Positions 8,933-17,787 are shown, counted from the first letter of the stretch. The stretch: DNA of 64,000 bases from CAZPXZ01 sp965221505 (GCA_965221505.1 CBDCSI010000002.1:62001-126000); one strand, 5' to 3'. Notes: generated from the letters alone by a model not told the origin. Numbers and translations: made by a program.

Positions 8933-9252
8933 TGTCCGCCGGCCTCCGGATTGCCGGTACCGCCGAAGTGGCCGGCAAGGACGTCGATCTCCTCGTCGGT
9001 CAGAGCCCGGGCGATGCGGCCCATCACCGTGGATTCGATCTCGCCGGCGCGAAAGCCCTGCAGGAACGCGCGCATGACCGCCGCATTGAGAGATGCGATG
9101 TCGGGAATCGACCCAGCGCTCGCGCCGTCCGGACCGTGGCAGGCGGCGCACTGGTCCGCGAGCAGCGGCGGCGCAGGCTCCGCCGCCGAATCGGCTCCGG
9201 CCGCAAGACTAGCCGCCAGAGCGAGGGTGAAAACGACCCCGCGGGATCTCAT
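8929..9252 (-). CDS. Small periplasmic mono-heme cytochrome c (FccA/SoxE-like)
   Basis: 107 residues with a Sec signal peptide (about residues 1-23), one heme site CAACHG and a distal methionine region (ESTVMGRIARALTDEEI). The size and fold resemble the cytochrome subunits of flavocytochrome c and cytochrome c553-type carriers. Its stop overlaps the start of the flavoprotein gene (ATGA), so it is most likely the electron-accepting subunit of that enzyme. It could also take electrons from the molybdenum hydroxylase encoded 61 nt upstream. Confidence 0.85.
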   Translation of the reverse strand: MRSRGVVFTLALAASLAAGADSAAEPAPPLLADQCAACHGPDGASAGSIPDIASLNAAVMRAFLQGFRAGEIESTVMGRIARALTDEEIDVLAGHFGGTGNPEAGGQ

Positions 9253-9313
9253 CTCGCCTGCCTCCGAAGCCGGCGGCCGACCCGTCGGCCGCCGGCCGGG
9301 TTCCGACCGTGCC

Positions 9314-11611
9314 TCAGCCGGTCAGATCGTGATTGCGAATCGGCAATCTGCGGATGCGCTTGCCCGTGGCCGCGAAGATGGCGTTGGCGACCGCCGGAGC
9401 GACCGGGGGCACGCCGGGCTCGCCGATCCCGCCCCACTTGTCTCCGCCGGAGAGCGCCAGATGCGTCCGGATCTCCGGCATCTCGTTCATGCGCAGCATC
9501 AGATACTGGTCGAAATTGTCCTCGACGACCGCACCGTTGCGGATGTGGTTTTCGCCGTAGAGAGCCGCCGTCAATCCGTAGACGATGGAGCTCTCCATCT
9601 GCATCTCGACCGTCTTCGGATGAACGACGTTCCCGCAGTCCACCGCGCAATCGATCGTCTCGACCCGCAACTGACCGCGGCGACTGACCGTCACATAGGC
9701 GCACTGCGCCGTGATGGTCCCGAACGCTTCGGCGATGCCGACGCCCATTCCTTCGCCGCGGCGAAGGTCGGTCGTATAGCCCGCCTTGTCGGCCACCACC
9801 CGAAGCACATGCGCGAACTCCGAATCTTCCGGCAACAGGCTCAGCCGGAACTCGACCGGATCCGCGCCTGCGGCGTGCGCCAGTTCGTCGACGAAGGATT
9901 CGACCGCAAACGCGTTCTGCGACGCGCCGACCGCTCGCCACCAGTGCACCGGCAGATGCGAGTCGCGAATGGCGTAATCCACCTGCTTGCTGGCGAAATT
10001 GTACGGAAGCCGTTCGTCCAGCCCTTCCACCGCCTGCCCGTCGATCCCGTCGCTCAGGAACTGCGGAATGAGATGGTTGAAGATGGAGTGCGACACGATC
10101 CGGTTCCAGTAGGCCGTCGGCCGGTTGTCGTCCCCGAGCGCGGCGGAAAAGTGATACACCGAGTACGGACGGAGCTTGGCCTGCCGGGCCGTCTCCTCCC
10201 GCGTCCAGATCACCTGGACCGGCCGCCCGAGCGCCGTCGCGATCGCGGTCGCCTGACGAGCGTCGTCCGGACGCGAGCGCCGCCCGAAGCCGGTGCCGAG
10301 GAAGGTCTGGTGGACGTACACCTTTTCCGGCGGCAAGCCGGATTCCTCCACTGCGACCTGGTGCACCCTCGGGGGATTCTGGGTGCTCGCCCAGACGTCC
10401 GCCCGGTCCGCCGTCACGTGGGCCGTGCAGTTCATCGGTTCGATGCAGGCATGATCCAGATACGGGGTGACGTAGGTCGCTTCCAGCACGTTCGACGACG
10501 CTCCGATCGCGCCCCTCGCGTCCCCGACGGACTCGGCCGGGTTGTAGGTCGGATCGTCGGGATTGGCGAGGACCTCCAACGCACCGTCGATGATGCTCTC
10601 GTCGCTGACGTCGCCGTATCCCCCGTCGTCCCACTCCTTCGGCATGAGCTGCAGCGCGGTCAGGGCGCGATAGTAGGTGTCCGCCACGACCGCCACGCCG
10701 CTCTGTATGCCGGTGGAGCGGCCGGTGACGTCCTCGAGGTCGTAATGGACCTTGCCGATTCCGCCCTCGCCCAGCCGATACGCGCCGATCACTCCGGGCC
10801 GGTCCTTGACCGCGTCGAAGTCGTAGCTGACGAGACGTCCGCCGGGAACCGGAGACGCTTCAACGGCCGCATACACCATGTCCGGCACGCGAACGTCGAT
10901 GCCGTAGACGGCGCTTCCGTTTACCTTTAACGGCGTATCGAGCCGGGGTACCGACGTACCGATCAGCGTGTACTCTTCGACCGGCTTGAGCGCCGGCTCG
11001 GTCTCCAGATCGATACCCGCGGCCGCCGCCGCGAACTCTCCGAAGGACCCGGTGTTGTCGCCCGCGCTCAGCATGCCGTTTTCCGCCGAAACCGCGGAGC
11101 GGTCCACGCCCCAGGCGTTCGCGGCAGCCTGCTTCAGCCGCTCGCGCGCGCTGGCGCCGGCCTGCAGCAGGTAAAGCCGGGACCTGCGCACTGCCCCGGA
11201 GCCGCCCGTTCCCATGCGCTGGTAGAGATTGTCCGTCTCCTTGGCCGCGCCGGCCTTGACCATATACGGCTCGGCCGTGTTCTGGACATGCCGGTTCACG
11301 TCGGCGTAGACCGCCTTGACCGTCGACCAGTCGCATTGCAGCTCTTCCGCGACCAGCATGGGCATGGAGGTAAACACGCCCTCGCCCATTTCGGCCTGGC
11401 CGACGCGGATCGTCACCGAATTGTCGGGATCGATCGCGAGCCAGGCGTTGACTTCCGGAGCTCCCTCCATGGCCGTCCACGGCTCGCCCATGATCGAGGC
11501 CGCGTCCGCCCGTACCGGAATGTGGAAGCCGATCGCCAGGCCGCCAGCGGCGCTGACGCCGGTTACGATGAACTTCCGCCGGTCCATTTCCATTCTTGTC
11601 ATTTCATTCAT
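9314..11611 (-). CDS. Molybdopterin-binding large subunit of an IorB-type aldehyde/heterocycle oxidoreductase
   Basis: 765 residues. The ATG at 11611 overlaps the stop of the small-subunit gene. A twin-arginine signal (MDRRKFIVTGVSAAGGLAIGF) sends it to the periplasm. The fold is that of xanthine oxidase-family molybdenum subunits: the cofactor loop FLGTGFGRRSR, a QNPPRVHQ block, and the catalytic glutamate in GGIGEPGVPPVAPA near the C-terminus. There is no FAD subunit. Together with a [2Fe-2S] subunit and a tri-heme cytochrome it resembles the periplasmic aldehyde dehydrogenase complex of acetic acid bacteria and isoquinoline 1-oxidoreductase. The substrate cannot be read from the sequence. 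Its place between sox genes is unusual. Confidence 0.87.
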   Translation of the reverse strand: MNEMTRMEMDRRKFIVTGVSAAGGLAIGFHIPVRADAASIMGEPWTAMEGAPEVNAWLAIDPDNSVTIRVGQAEMGEGVFTSMPMLVAEELQCDWSTVKAVYADVNRHVQNTAEPYMVKAGAAKETDNLYQRMGTGGSGAVRRSRLYLLQAGASARERLKQAAANAWGVDRSAVSAENGMLSAGDNTGSFGEFAAAAAGIDLETEPALKPVEEYTLIGTSVPRLDTPLKVNGSAVYGIDVRVPDMVYAAVEASPVPGGRLVSYDFDAVKDRPGVIGAYRLGEGGIGKVHYDLEDVTGRSTGIQSGVAVVADTYYRALTALQLMPKEWDDGGYGDVSDESIIDGALEVLANPDDPTYNPAESVGDARGAIGASSNVLEATYVTPYLDHACIEPMNCTAHVTADRADVWASTQNPPRVHQVAVEESGLPPEKVYVHQTFLGTGFGRRSRPDDARQATAIATALGRPVQVIWTREETARQAKLRPYSVYHFSAALGDDNRPTAYWNRIVSHSIFNHLIPQFLSDGIDGQAVEGLDERLPYNFASKQVDYAIRDSHLPVHWWRAVGASQNAFAVESFVDELAHAAGADPVEFRLSLLPEDSEFAHVLRVVADKAGYTTDLRRGEGMGVGIAEAFGTITAQCAYVTVSRRGQLRVETIDCAVDCGNVVHPKTVEMQMESSIVYGLTAALYGENHIRNGAVVEDNFDQYLMLRMNEMPEIRTHLALSGGDKWGGIGEPGVPPVAPAVANAIFAATGKRIRRLPIRNHDLTG

Positions 11612-12069
11612 CCCTGCGCGATTTCGGCGGCCCGGTGAATCGCCTTGCGGATCTGGGCATAGGTGCCGCACCGGCAAATGTTGTCCGACATGGCCGCGTC
11701 GATGTCGAGGTCGGACGGACTCGGCCGCTCCTGCAGGAGCGCAGCCGCCGCCATGATCTGTCCCGACTGGCAATAGCCGCATTGCGGGACGTCCCCTTCG
11801 GTCCAGGCGATCTGGACCGGATGGGAACTGTCCTCGGACAGGCCTTCGATGGTGGTGATTTCCTTGCCGACGGCGGCGGAAACCTTGGTCTGGCAGGAAA
11901 ACGCCTTGCGGCCGTCAATATGGACGGTGCAGACGCCGCATTTGGCGATCCCGCATCCGTATTTCGTTCCCGTCAGTCCGATGTTGTCCCGGAGCACCCA
12001 CAGGAGCGGGGTTTCCGGTTCGGCGTCGACCGTATAGGCCGTGCCGTTCACAGAGAGCGTCAAAGCCAT
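11608..12069 (-). CDS. [2Fe-2S] small subunit of the molybdenum hydroxylase (IorA-type)
   Basis: 153 residues from the ATG at 12069, which has a GGGAGGAAG ribosome site. It contains both cluster motifs of xanthine oxidase-family small subunits: the plant-ferredoxin-like YGCGIAKCGVCTV...SC near residues 45-67, and the C-terminal CGYCQSGQIM plus CRCGTY. It moves electrons from the molybdenum site to the cytochrome chain. The large-subunit start overlaps its stop (ATGA). No signal peptide is visible, so it is presumably exported as a complex with the Tat-tagged large subunit. Confidence 0.9.
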   Translation of the reverse strand: MALTLSVNGTAYTVDAEPETPLLWVLRDNIGLTGTKYGCGIAKCGVCTVHIDGRKAFSCQTKVSAAVGKEITTIEGLSEDSSHPVQIAWTEGDVPQCGYCQSGQIMAAAALLQERPSPSDLDIDAAMSDNICRCGTYAQIRKAIHRAAEIAQG

Positions 12070-12274
12070 GCGCACTTCCTCCCTTGCTGGACCCGTCGTC
12101 CCGGCAAGCGGAGGCAAGAAGTCTGGCTTGTCGATTCAGGCTGGTTGCGCGCGCTCGCGGAACGCCGTCCACAGTCTACAGTAGGCAGACCGGGCGCTCA
12201 AGCGCCGATTCCCTCGCGTCCCGACGCGATCCGGACGATTCCCGCACTGTGCGACCGGCCGGCAAGAACGGTCG

Positions 12275-13585
12275 CTACCAGTGGGCCCGCTTCGCCGCGA
12301 CGTGACCGGCCAGATCTTCCCAGGCCGGGAGGTCGGTGAAGTGCCAGCGGACGAATCCGAGCAGGTCCACGATGTCCGAATCCGAAATCGACGCGCCGAA
12401 GGAAGGCATCGATCGCTGAAGCGCGCCGCGCGGCGGGCGAATTCCGTCGAATACGATGTGGACGACGTTGCGCGGGTCAGGAGCGTTCACCGTACCGGTC
12501 AGGGCGAGCGACACCGGAAACTGTCCGCCGCCGCGCTTGTGACAGGTGGCGCACTGGTCCCGGAACACCTCCATCCCGCGCACCAGCGACGGATCTTCCG
12601 GAACCCGCTCGGGCCATGCTCCGTCCGACGCGTCCCAGTCCAAGGTTCGCGCTCTTGCGAGAACCTCTTCGCGCGCCTCCGGGGACAGCGGGGGACGCTG
12701 CAGCGATTCGAAATACGCCGCGATCGCGAACACGTCGTCCTCCGACTGGTCGTAGAGGTGGTTGACCACGGGCGCCATCGGCCCCGCCGCGATCCCGTGT
12801 TCCTCGTCCCAACCGTCGAACAGGTAATTGACCAGTTGCAGCTGGCTCCAGGGAATGGGAGTCGGAGAGCTGGCGTCGAGCGCGGGCGCATGCCAATGTT
12901 CCGCCTCGCCGCCGGAATAGGCCGCGCTCCGAATCACCGCCCCGAAGACGTTGCGCGGCGAATGGCACGCGCCGCAATGCGCGACGCCTTCCGCAAGATA
13001 CGCGCCCCGATTCCATTCTTCGCTGCGGTCCGGATCCGGTTCGAGTTCGCCGGATTCCAGGAACAGGAGCTTCCACCCGGCCAGGAGCGTGCGGACGTTG
13101 AACGGAAACCCCAGTTCGTTCGGCGAGGCTTCCCGGTTCACCGGATCGATCGTCATGAGATAGGCGTAGGCCGCCCGGATGTCCCCGTCCGTCATGAGGC
13201 GGAAGTGGTCGTAGGGAAACGCCGGATAGAGATGGCGCCCGCGCCGGTCGACGCCCTCCCGCATGGCGCGCAGGAAGGCTTCCTCCGACCAGCTTCCGAT
13301 CCCGGTCTCCGGGTCCGGCGTTATGTTGGTCGAATAGATCGTTCCGAACGGCGTCGGCAGCGGCAGTCCGCCCGCGAAGGGCTCCCCGCCATGGGCCGTA
13401 TGGCAGACGGCGCATGCGCCCATGCCGACCATGGCCTTTCCGCTGCGCACCAGGGCGGTATCGAACGAGGCGCCGTCCAGCGGCGAAATCGGCGGAATCT
13501 CCGCATGCCGGTTGGCCCAGGCCAACGCCGCCGCGAATGCGACCAGTACGACCGCGACCGAAATCCAGACCCGTCGTCTACGCAT
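12275..13585 (-). CDS. Membrane-anchored tri-heme cytochrome c (dehydrogenase electron-transfer subunit)
   Basis: 436 residues with an N-terminal uncleaved or signal helix (about residues 6-24) and three cytochrome c domains: CAVCH (58-62), CGACH (204-208) and CATCH (345-349). This three-domain layout is that of the cytochrome subunits of membrane-bound alcohol, aldehyde and gluconate dehydrogenases. It lies upstream of the [2Fe-2S]/molybdenum pair, separated by 205 nt, and probably links that enzyme to quinone or a terminal oxidase. Function is inferred from the domain pattern and context. Confidence 0.87.
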   Translation of the reverse strand: MRRRRVWISVAVVLVAFAAALAWANRHAEIPPISPLDGASFDTALVRSGKAMVGMGACAVCHTAHGGEPFAGGLPLPTPFGTIYSTNITPDPETGIGSWSEEAFLRAMREGVDRRGRHLYPAFPYDHFRLMTDGDIRAAYAYLMTIDPVNREASPNELGFPFNVRTLLAGWKLLFLESGELEPDPDRSEEWNRGAYLAEGVAHCGACHSPRNVFGAVIRSAAYSGGEAEHWHAPALDASSPTPIPWSQLQLVNYLFDGWDEEHGIAAGPMAPVVNHLYDQSEDDVFAIAAYFESLQRPPLSPEAREEVLARARTLDWDASDGAWPERVPEDPSLVRGMEVFRDQCATCHKRGGGQFPVSLALTGTVNAPDPRNVVHIVFDGIRPPRGALQRSMPSFGASISDSDIVDLLGFVRWHFTDLPAWEDLAGHVAAKRAHW

Positions 13586-13597
13586 CGCCGAAACGCC

Positions 13598-14500
13598 CTA
13601 TCGGCATGCGGGCGTAAACTCGCTTTCGGCATGGCGGTCGAAGGCCGTATCGGAATCCGGTCCTTCGAGTTCGCGCACGAGCCGGAATCCCAGATCGTTG
13701 CGGCCCTCTCCGGCCGGGCGCGGCACCCGGTAGCGCGCGATTCCGGCCCAGTCGGAATGGAACGCTCCGCCCCGCGTGATGCGCTCCGCGCAATCGCCGC
13801 TCTCGCCGACGCTGCCGTCGCGCGGCGCGTCGGAGAGGGGACCGTTGCAGTCCGCCGTCCACTCCGCAACGTTTCCGAGCATGTCGGCGAGACCGAAGGC
13901 GTTCCGGAATCCCCCGCCGATATTGGCCGTCGCGAGCTCGTCCTCGAGACCCATCACGTCGGACCCGAAGCAGGTGGCGCACTTGGCCTGGCCGGCCTTG
14001 AGGTTGCCGGTCACGAACCAGGTCGATTCGTGACCCGCTCCGGCGCGGGCGGCATATTCCCACTCGGCCTCGCTCGGGAGACGGTAGGCGCTTCCGGTCC
14101 GTTCAGAGAGCCAGGCGGCGTAGGCGGCGGCGTCCTCCCAGGTCACGCAGACGACCGGACGACTGTCGCGCTGGCGAAAGCCCGGATCGTCCCAGCCGCC
14201 TTCGGGGTAGTCCTTGTCGCCGGTGGTGCTGTATCGCGTGCATCCCCGAAGCGGGATCCCCGCAGCCTCGGCGTACGGGCGAAATTCGCCGACCGAGACC
14301 TCGCACACGCCGAGCGCAAAGGCGTCGCCGACGGTCACCGTCACCGGTTCGGCGTCGAAATTCTCCGCCCGGGGAAAGGTCCCCGCCTCCACCTTGACCA
14401 TGAGCGGACAGGTTTCGCACTCCTGAAGCAATTCCGCGGCGCCCGCCAGGCGGGAACTCGCCAGCCATGCGGCAACGAGAACGAGGACGGCTCTGTTCAT
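13598..14500 (-). CDS. Exported SUMF1-fold protein within the sox cluster
   Basis: 300 residues from the ATG at 14500, preceded by GGGAGGAGAG; an in-frame ATG lies 15 nt earlier. There is a Sec signal peptide (residues 1-25) and one formylglycine-generating-enzyme-like (SUMF1/FGE-sulfatase) domain: VSVGEFRPYAE, VTWEDAAAYAAWLSERTG, RLPSEAEWEYAARAG, DMLGNVAEWTAD, and a final RGGAFHSDWAGIARYR...NDLGFRLV. The two copper-binding cysteines that true formylglycine-generating enzymes carry in this last block are absent, so sulfatase maturation is unlikely. There are 12 nt to the cytochrome gene and 65 nt from soxA, which implies a role in the same periplasmic sulfur or electron pathway. The exact role is unknown. 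Confidence 0.82.
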   Translation of the reverse strand: MNRAVLVLVAAWLASSRLAGAAELLQECETCPLMVKVEAGTFPRAENFDAEPVTVTVGDAFALGVCEVSVGEFRPYAEAAGIPLRGCTRYSTTGDKDYPEGGWDDPGFRQRDSRPVVCVTWEDAAAYAAWLSERTGSAYRLPSEAEWEYAARAGAGHESTWFVTGNLKAGQAKCATCFGSDVMGLEDELATANIGGGFRNAFGLADMLGNVAEWTADCNGPLSDAPRDGSVGESGDCAERITRGGAFHSDWAGIARYRVPRPAGEGRNDLGFRLVRELEGPDSDTAFDRHAESEFTPACR

Positions 14501-14564
14501 GGTCTCTCCTCCCATGCCGCAAGGATACCGGCGTCTGACGAACGCGTGCGGACTCGACGCTCGC

Positions 14565-15437
14565 TCACGGGCGAACGGCAGGGGCCTCGATCGGCAACCC
14601 CCGGCCGCGCCAGGCCAGATACAACTCCAGCCCCAGATACTCCCGCGAACCGAGTTCGAACGTCTCGGCGCGAACCGCCCAGTTGCACCAGCGAAACATG
14701 CGGTGACGTGACCCCATCGAGCCCCACATCAGACGATAGAACGGGAATCCGTTCACGTGGCCCTGGCTGATTCGGTCCCCCCGCAAATATGACCCGGTCA
14801 AGTCCTCATGGCACTGACGGCAGGCCAGGTCCAGCTGCCCCCTGCGCCGCATGTAGAATTCTCGCCCCTCTTCCCAATACTGCCGCGCACCCCCGGACAC
14901 GTCGACGTTCATCGGCATCCCCCGCGACTGGAACGCGACGAACGCCGAGAGCGCGAGCATCTCCTCGGACTCGAGCTCCCAGGACGGCGCCCCCATATAG
15001 TCGGTCCGCATCCGGTTGATGCGCGCCTCGAGATTCATCAGGCGTCCGAGATCCGGGTCGTATTCGGGATACCGCGCTGCCACGCCCCGCATCGATTCGC
15101 CGCCGTCGCCATGGCAGGAAGAACAAGCGTGTCCGTCGGTGCCGGCCGGCTCGTTCCACAGTTCGGCGCCTCGCTCCACGGCAAACATCCCGGGGTTCAG
15201 GAAATCGTCGTCCTGCAGCGCCCGGATTTGCGCGCCCATGTATTCGTATCCGGAAATCGGACCGTCGCTGCCCGTCGGGTCCGGCTCGCCGGCATGCGCC
15301 GCGAATCCGGAGAGACCCAGCGCCAGCGCGACGAGCGCCCGCCGCGCCCTGCCGGCGGCATCCCGTTCGGGGGGTGCGCTCAGACTATTTCGATGTCGGC
15401 CCAATCGGCGTATTCGCTTCCGTCGTCGTCGTACCAC
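14565..15437 (-). CDS. soxA: Sulfur oxidation di-heme cytochrome c SoxA
   Basis: 290 residues if started at the GTG at 15437, which has GGAG five bases upstream; a TTG at 15404 is the alternative. The frame overlaps the end of soxZ. A signal peptide (RRALVALALGLSGFAAHA) is followed by two heme sites, CSSCH and CRQCH, and by the active-site cysteine in FRWCNWAVRAE, the residue that carries the persulfide in SoxXA. The ending ELYLAWRGRGLPIEAPAVRP is typical. With SoxX it joins thiosulfate sulfur to the SoxY cysteine. Confidence 0.9.
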   Translation of the reverse strand: MVRRRRKRIRRLGRHRNSLSAPPERDAAGRARRALVALALGLSGFAAHAGEPDPTGSDGPISGYEYMGAQIRALQDDDFLNPGMFAVERGAELWNEPAGTDGHACSSCHGDGGESMRGVAARYPEYDPDLGRLMNLEARINRMRTDYMGAPSWELESEEMLALSAFVAFQSRGMPMNVDVSGGARQYWEEGREFYMRRRGQLDLACRQCHEDLTGSYLRGDRISQGHVNGFPFYRLMWGSMGSRHRMFRWCNWAVRAETFELGSREYLGLELYLAWRGRGLPIEAPAVRP

Positions 15438-15706
15438 CGGAACTCCATCCGACCCGATTCCCGGATCGCGGCAAAGAAGGTCAGGAAGGGATTCTCCGAC
15501 ACCGCTTCGTGCCAGTCCGCCTGAAACACCGTCTCGCCGTTGAAGGTCGCCTCGAAGCGGTGAATCAGGCGCCGGGGAATGCGCTCGCCGTCCCGGTTGA
15601 ACATGAAGCCGTTGTCCATCGGATGGGAGACCAGCGTCTTGACCTGGAAGGGTTCCCCCGCGATCGCCCGTTCGGGCACCGATTTGCGAATTCGAACCGC
15701 TGTCAT
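15380..15706 (-). CDS. soxZ: Sulfur carrier partner SoxZ
   Basis: 108 residues, normal family length, cytosol-like sequence without a signal; SoxZ is exported piggyback with Tat-tagged SoxY. Conserved landmarks are HPMDNGFMFNRDG, FNGETVFQADWHEAVSENPFLTFF and the C-terminal DIEIV. It forms the SoxYZ heterodimer whose SoxY arm carries sulfur intermediates between SoxXA, SoxB and Sox(CD)2. soxY precedes it by 34 nt and soxA overlaps its 3' end. Confidence 0.92.
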   Translation of the reverse strand: MTAVRIRKSVPERAIAGEPFQVKTLVSHPMDNGFMFNRDGERIPRRLIHRFEATFNGETVFQADWHEAVSENPFLTFFAAIRESGRMEFRWYDDDGSEYADWADIEIV

Positions 15707-15740
15707 TGCCGAGCGCTCCCTTGCGTTCCGGAATTTCGGG

Positions 15741-16313
15741 CTACTGCCGCTCCCGCTGCCGCCTGCGTCGCGCCGCTTCCCTGTCCGGCAGGAAGATCTC
15801 CACCGCGCAGGCGCCGAGCGTGACCGATACGTATCGGGCCGACATCCACGCGGTATCGTCGCTCATCAGCGCGAACCCGTAGACGTACTGGGTCTGGGCC
15901 AAGCGAATGCGCTGGGCGACGCGGGCGATTCCGGACGCGGGCGTGAAGCGATAGTCGGCGACCAGAGGCTGCGGATTCCGCGTCGCGATCACGTGCAGGC
16001 TGCGGACGTGGTCCGTCCGGGTCATCGGAGAATCCGGGACCGACACGTCCATCGGGACGGACAAGCCCGAATCCGCCCGATCCGGCAGGTCGAGCACGAC
16101 CCGGCCCTCCCGGAAGTCCCGCCGGCCGAGCCGCTCCTCGACCAGCGCGAGCATCCATTCGGGCATTTGCGGAATTGCCTGTGCGGCCGACAGGGGCGTC
16201 GAGGTTACCGTCGCGACGGAGCCCGCAACGGCGCACAACGCTCCCCTGCGGCTGATCCGTTCCGCCCCCAGCCGGTCTCCGGCGGGCCGGTCAACGTCGA
16301 TCGCCCGTCCCAT
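15741..16313 (-). CDS. soxY: Sulfur carrier SoxY with an atypical C-terminus
   Basis: 190 residues from the ATG at 16313 (AGGA upstream). A twin-arginine signal (SRRGALCAVAGSVATVTS) is followed by a SoxY domain with DLPDRADSG, VPMDVSV and LMSDDTAWMSARYVSVTLG. Canonical SoxY proteins end in GGCGG, a flexible arm whose cysteine binds the sulfur substrate. Here the sequence reads GACAVE with Cys169, and the protein continues for 21 residues, ending in an arginine-rich tail. I checked the codons and find no single-frame shift that restores GGCGG. It is first in the sox operon. It may be a specialised or impaired carrier. Confidence 0.85.
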   Translation of the reverse strand: MGRAIDVDRPAGDRLGAERISRRGALCAVAGSVATVTSTPLSAAQAIPQMPEWMLALVEERLGRRDFREGRVVLDLPDRADSGLSVPMDVSVPDSPMTRTDHVRSLHVIATRNPQPLVADYRFTPASGIARVAQRIRLAQTQYVYGFALMSDDTAWMSARYVSVTLGACAVEIFLPDREAARRRRQRERQ

Positions 16314-16493
16314 CGCGGCGTTCCTGTCCCCTCTTCCGGGCACGCCGAATGCGGGACGCTCGCCCGACCGGGCCCGTATCGCCCCGCTCGGGAACCGGGC
16401 GCGTCCGCAAACGCGCGGCTCGGGTTCAGCTAATCCGGCTTCGCGCCGGATGTCAACCGGCGAACTGTCGTCTCAGGACGCCGCGACGCGCAC

Positions 16494-17771
16494 TCAGCGG
16501 TAGAACGCCGACGGCAACCAGAGCGCGATCTCGGGCACGAAGGTGATCAACAGGAGCACCAGGATCAGCGGCACGAGGAACGGCATGGTGGCCCGGAAGC
16601 ACTGTTCGAATTTCACTCCGGAGACCTCGGCCAGCACGAACAGCACCATCCCGACCGGCGGCGTCAGCAGCCCGAGCATCAGGTTCAGGATCAGGAGAAT
16701 GCCGAGATGCACCGGATCGATGCCCGCGGTGGCTGCGATCGGCAGGAGTACCGGAACCAGAATGGTGATCGCGGCGATGGTCTCCATGAACAGCCCGATG
16801 AGCAGCACGATGACCATCATGATCAGAAGCAGGACGTGCTTGTTGTCGGTGATCCCGAGCAGGGTGTTGCCGAGCAGCGTCGCCACCTGTTCCGCCGTCA
16901 GGATCCAGGCGAAGACCGCAGCGGCCGAGACGATCATCAGAATGGCGGCCGACGTTTCGATGGTGTCGATCGAGACGCGCACCAGATGGCGCCATGTGAG
17001 GGAGCGATAGACCACCAGACCGAGAAACAGCGCGTAGCAAACCGCGGCCACCGCCGCTTCCGTCGGCGTGAAGATGCCGGTCGCGATTCCCCCGACGATG
17101 ATGATCGGCGTCATGAGCGGCAGAACCGCGTCCTTGAGGCAGGCCCAGATGCGGCAGAAGTCGATCCGGCTGTCGCGCGGATAGTTCCGGCGCTTCGCGT
17201 ACCAGGCCACCATGACGATCAGGGACGCGGCCATGAGGAGGCCGGGCACCAGGCCGGCGGCGAACAATTCGCCGATGGAGGCCGACGCCATCACGCCGTA
17301 GATCACGAGCGGAAGCGAGGGCGGAATGATCGGACCGATGGTCGAGGAGGCGGCGGTCACCCCGACCGAGAAATCCGTGTCGTAGCCGGCCTCGCGCATC
17401 GCCTTGATCTCGACGTTGCCGAGCCCGCCGGCGTCGGCGACGGCCGCGCCGGACATCCCGGCGAAGATCACGCTGGCCCCCACGTTCACGTGCCCGAGCC
17501 CGCCGGGCAGCCAGCCGACGAGGGAACGCGCGAACGCGAAGATCTTGGTGGTGATTCCGCCGGTGTTCATCAAGTGCCCGGCCAGGATGAAGAACGGAAT
17601 CGCGAGGAGCGGAAAGCTGTCGATCCCGCCGATCATCCGGTGAATCAACACGACGTCCGGCAAGCCCTTGATCAGGACGTAGGCGAGGGACGCCAGACCC
17701 AGCGACACCGCGACGGGCACGCCGAGAAACAGGAATACGGCAAGCAGGATCAGCAGGATTGCGAGCGCCAT
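16494..17771 (-). CDS. TRAP transporter large permease (DctM type)
   Basis: 425 residues, almost entirely hydrophobic, with about 12 predicted helices. DctM landmarks include the N-terminal LFLGVPVAVSLGLASL, a central GVTAASSTIGPIIPPSLPLVIYG and a final LLTPPVGMVLFVLAEVSG. It is the ion-coupled translocation subunit that moves a carboxylate delivered by the periplasmic binding protein. The small-permease gene lies 16 nt upstream, and the binding-protein and sugar-acid dehydratase genes precede that, which points to an acidic sugar or hydroxy-acid substrate. Confidence 0.92.
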   Translation of the reverse strand: MALAILLILLAVFLFLGVPVAVSLGLASLAYVLIKGLPDVVLIHRMIGGIDSFPLLAIPFFILAGHLMNTGGITTKIFAFARSLVGWLPGGLGHVNVGASVIFAGMSGAAVADAGGLGNVEIKAMREAGYDTDFSVGVTAASSTIGPIIPPSLPLVIYGVMASASIGELFAAGLVPGLLMAASLIVMVAWYAKRRNYPRDSRIDFCRIWACLKDAVLPLMTPIIIVGGIATGIFTPTEAAVAAVCYALFLGLVVYRSLTWRHLVRVSIDTIETSAAILMIVSAAAVFAWILTAEQVATLLGNTLLGITDNKHVLLLIMMVIVLLIGLFMETIAAITILVPVLLPIAATAGIDPVHLGILLILNLMLGLLTPPVGMVLFVLAEVSGVKFEQCFRATMPFLVPLILVLLLITFVPEIALWLPSAFYR

Positions 17772-17787
17772 GACGGTGTCCCTCCCT

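Noticed and set aside
7427..10930. Open frame of 1167 codons on the plus strand
   Set aside because: It lies opposite soxX, the flavoprotein, cytochrome and Mo-subunit genes, which have clear motifs; the translation has no recognisable domain.
13598..14500. Formylglycine-generating enzyme (sulfatase activator)
   Set aside because: The two C-terminal cysteines needed for copper binding and catalysis are missing.
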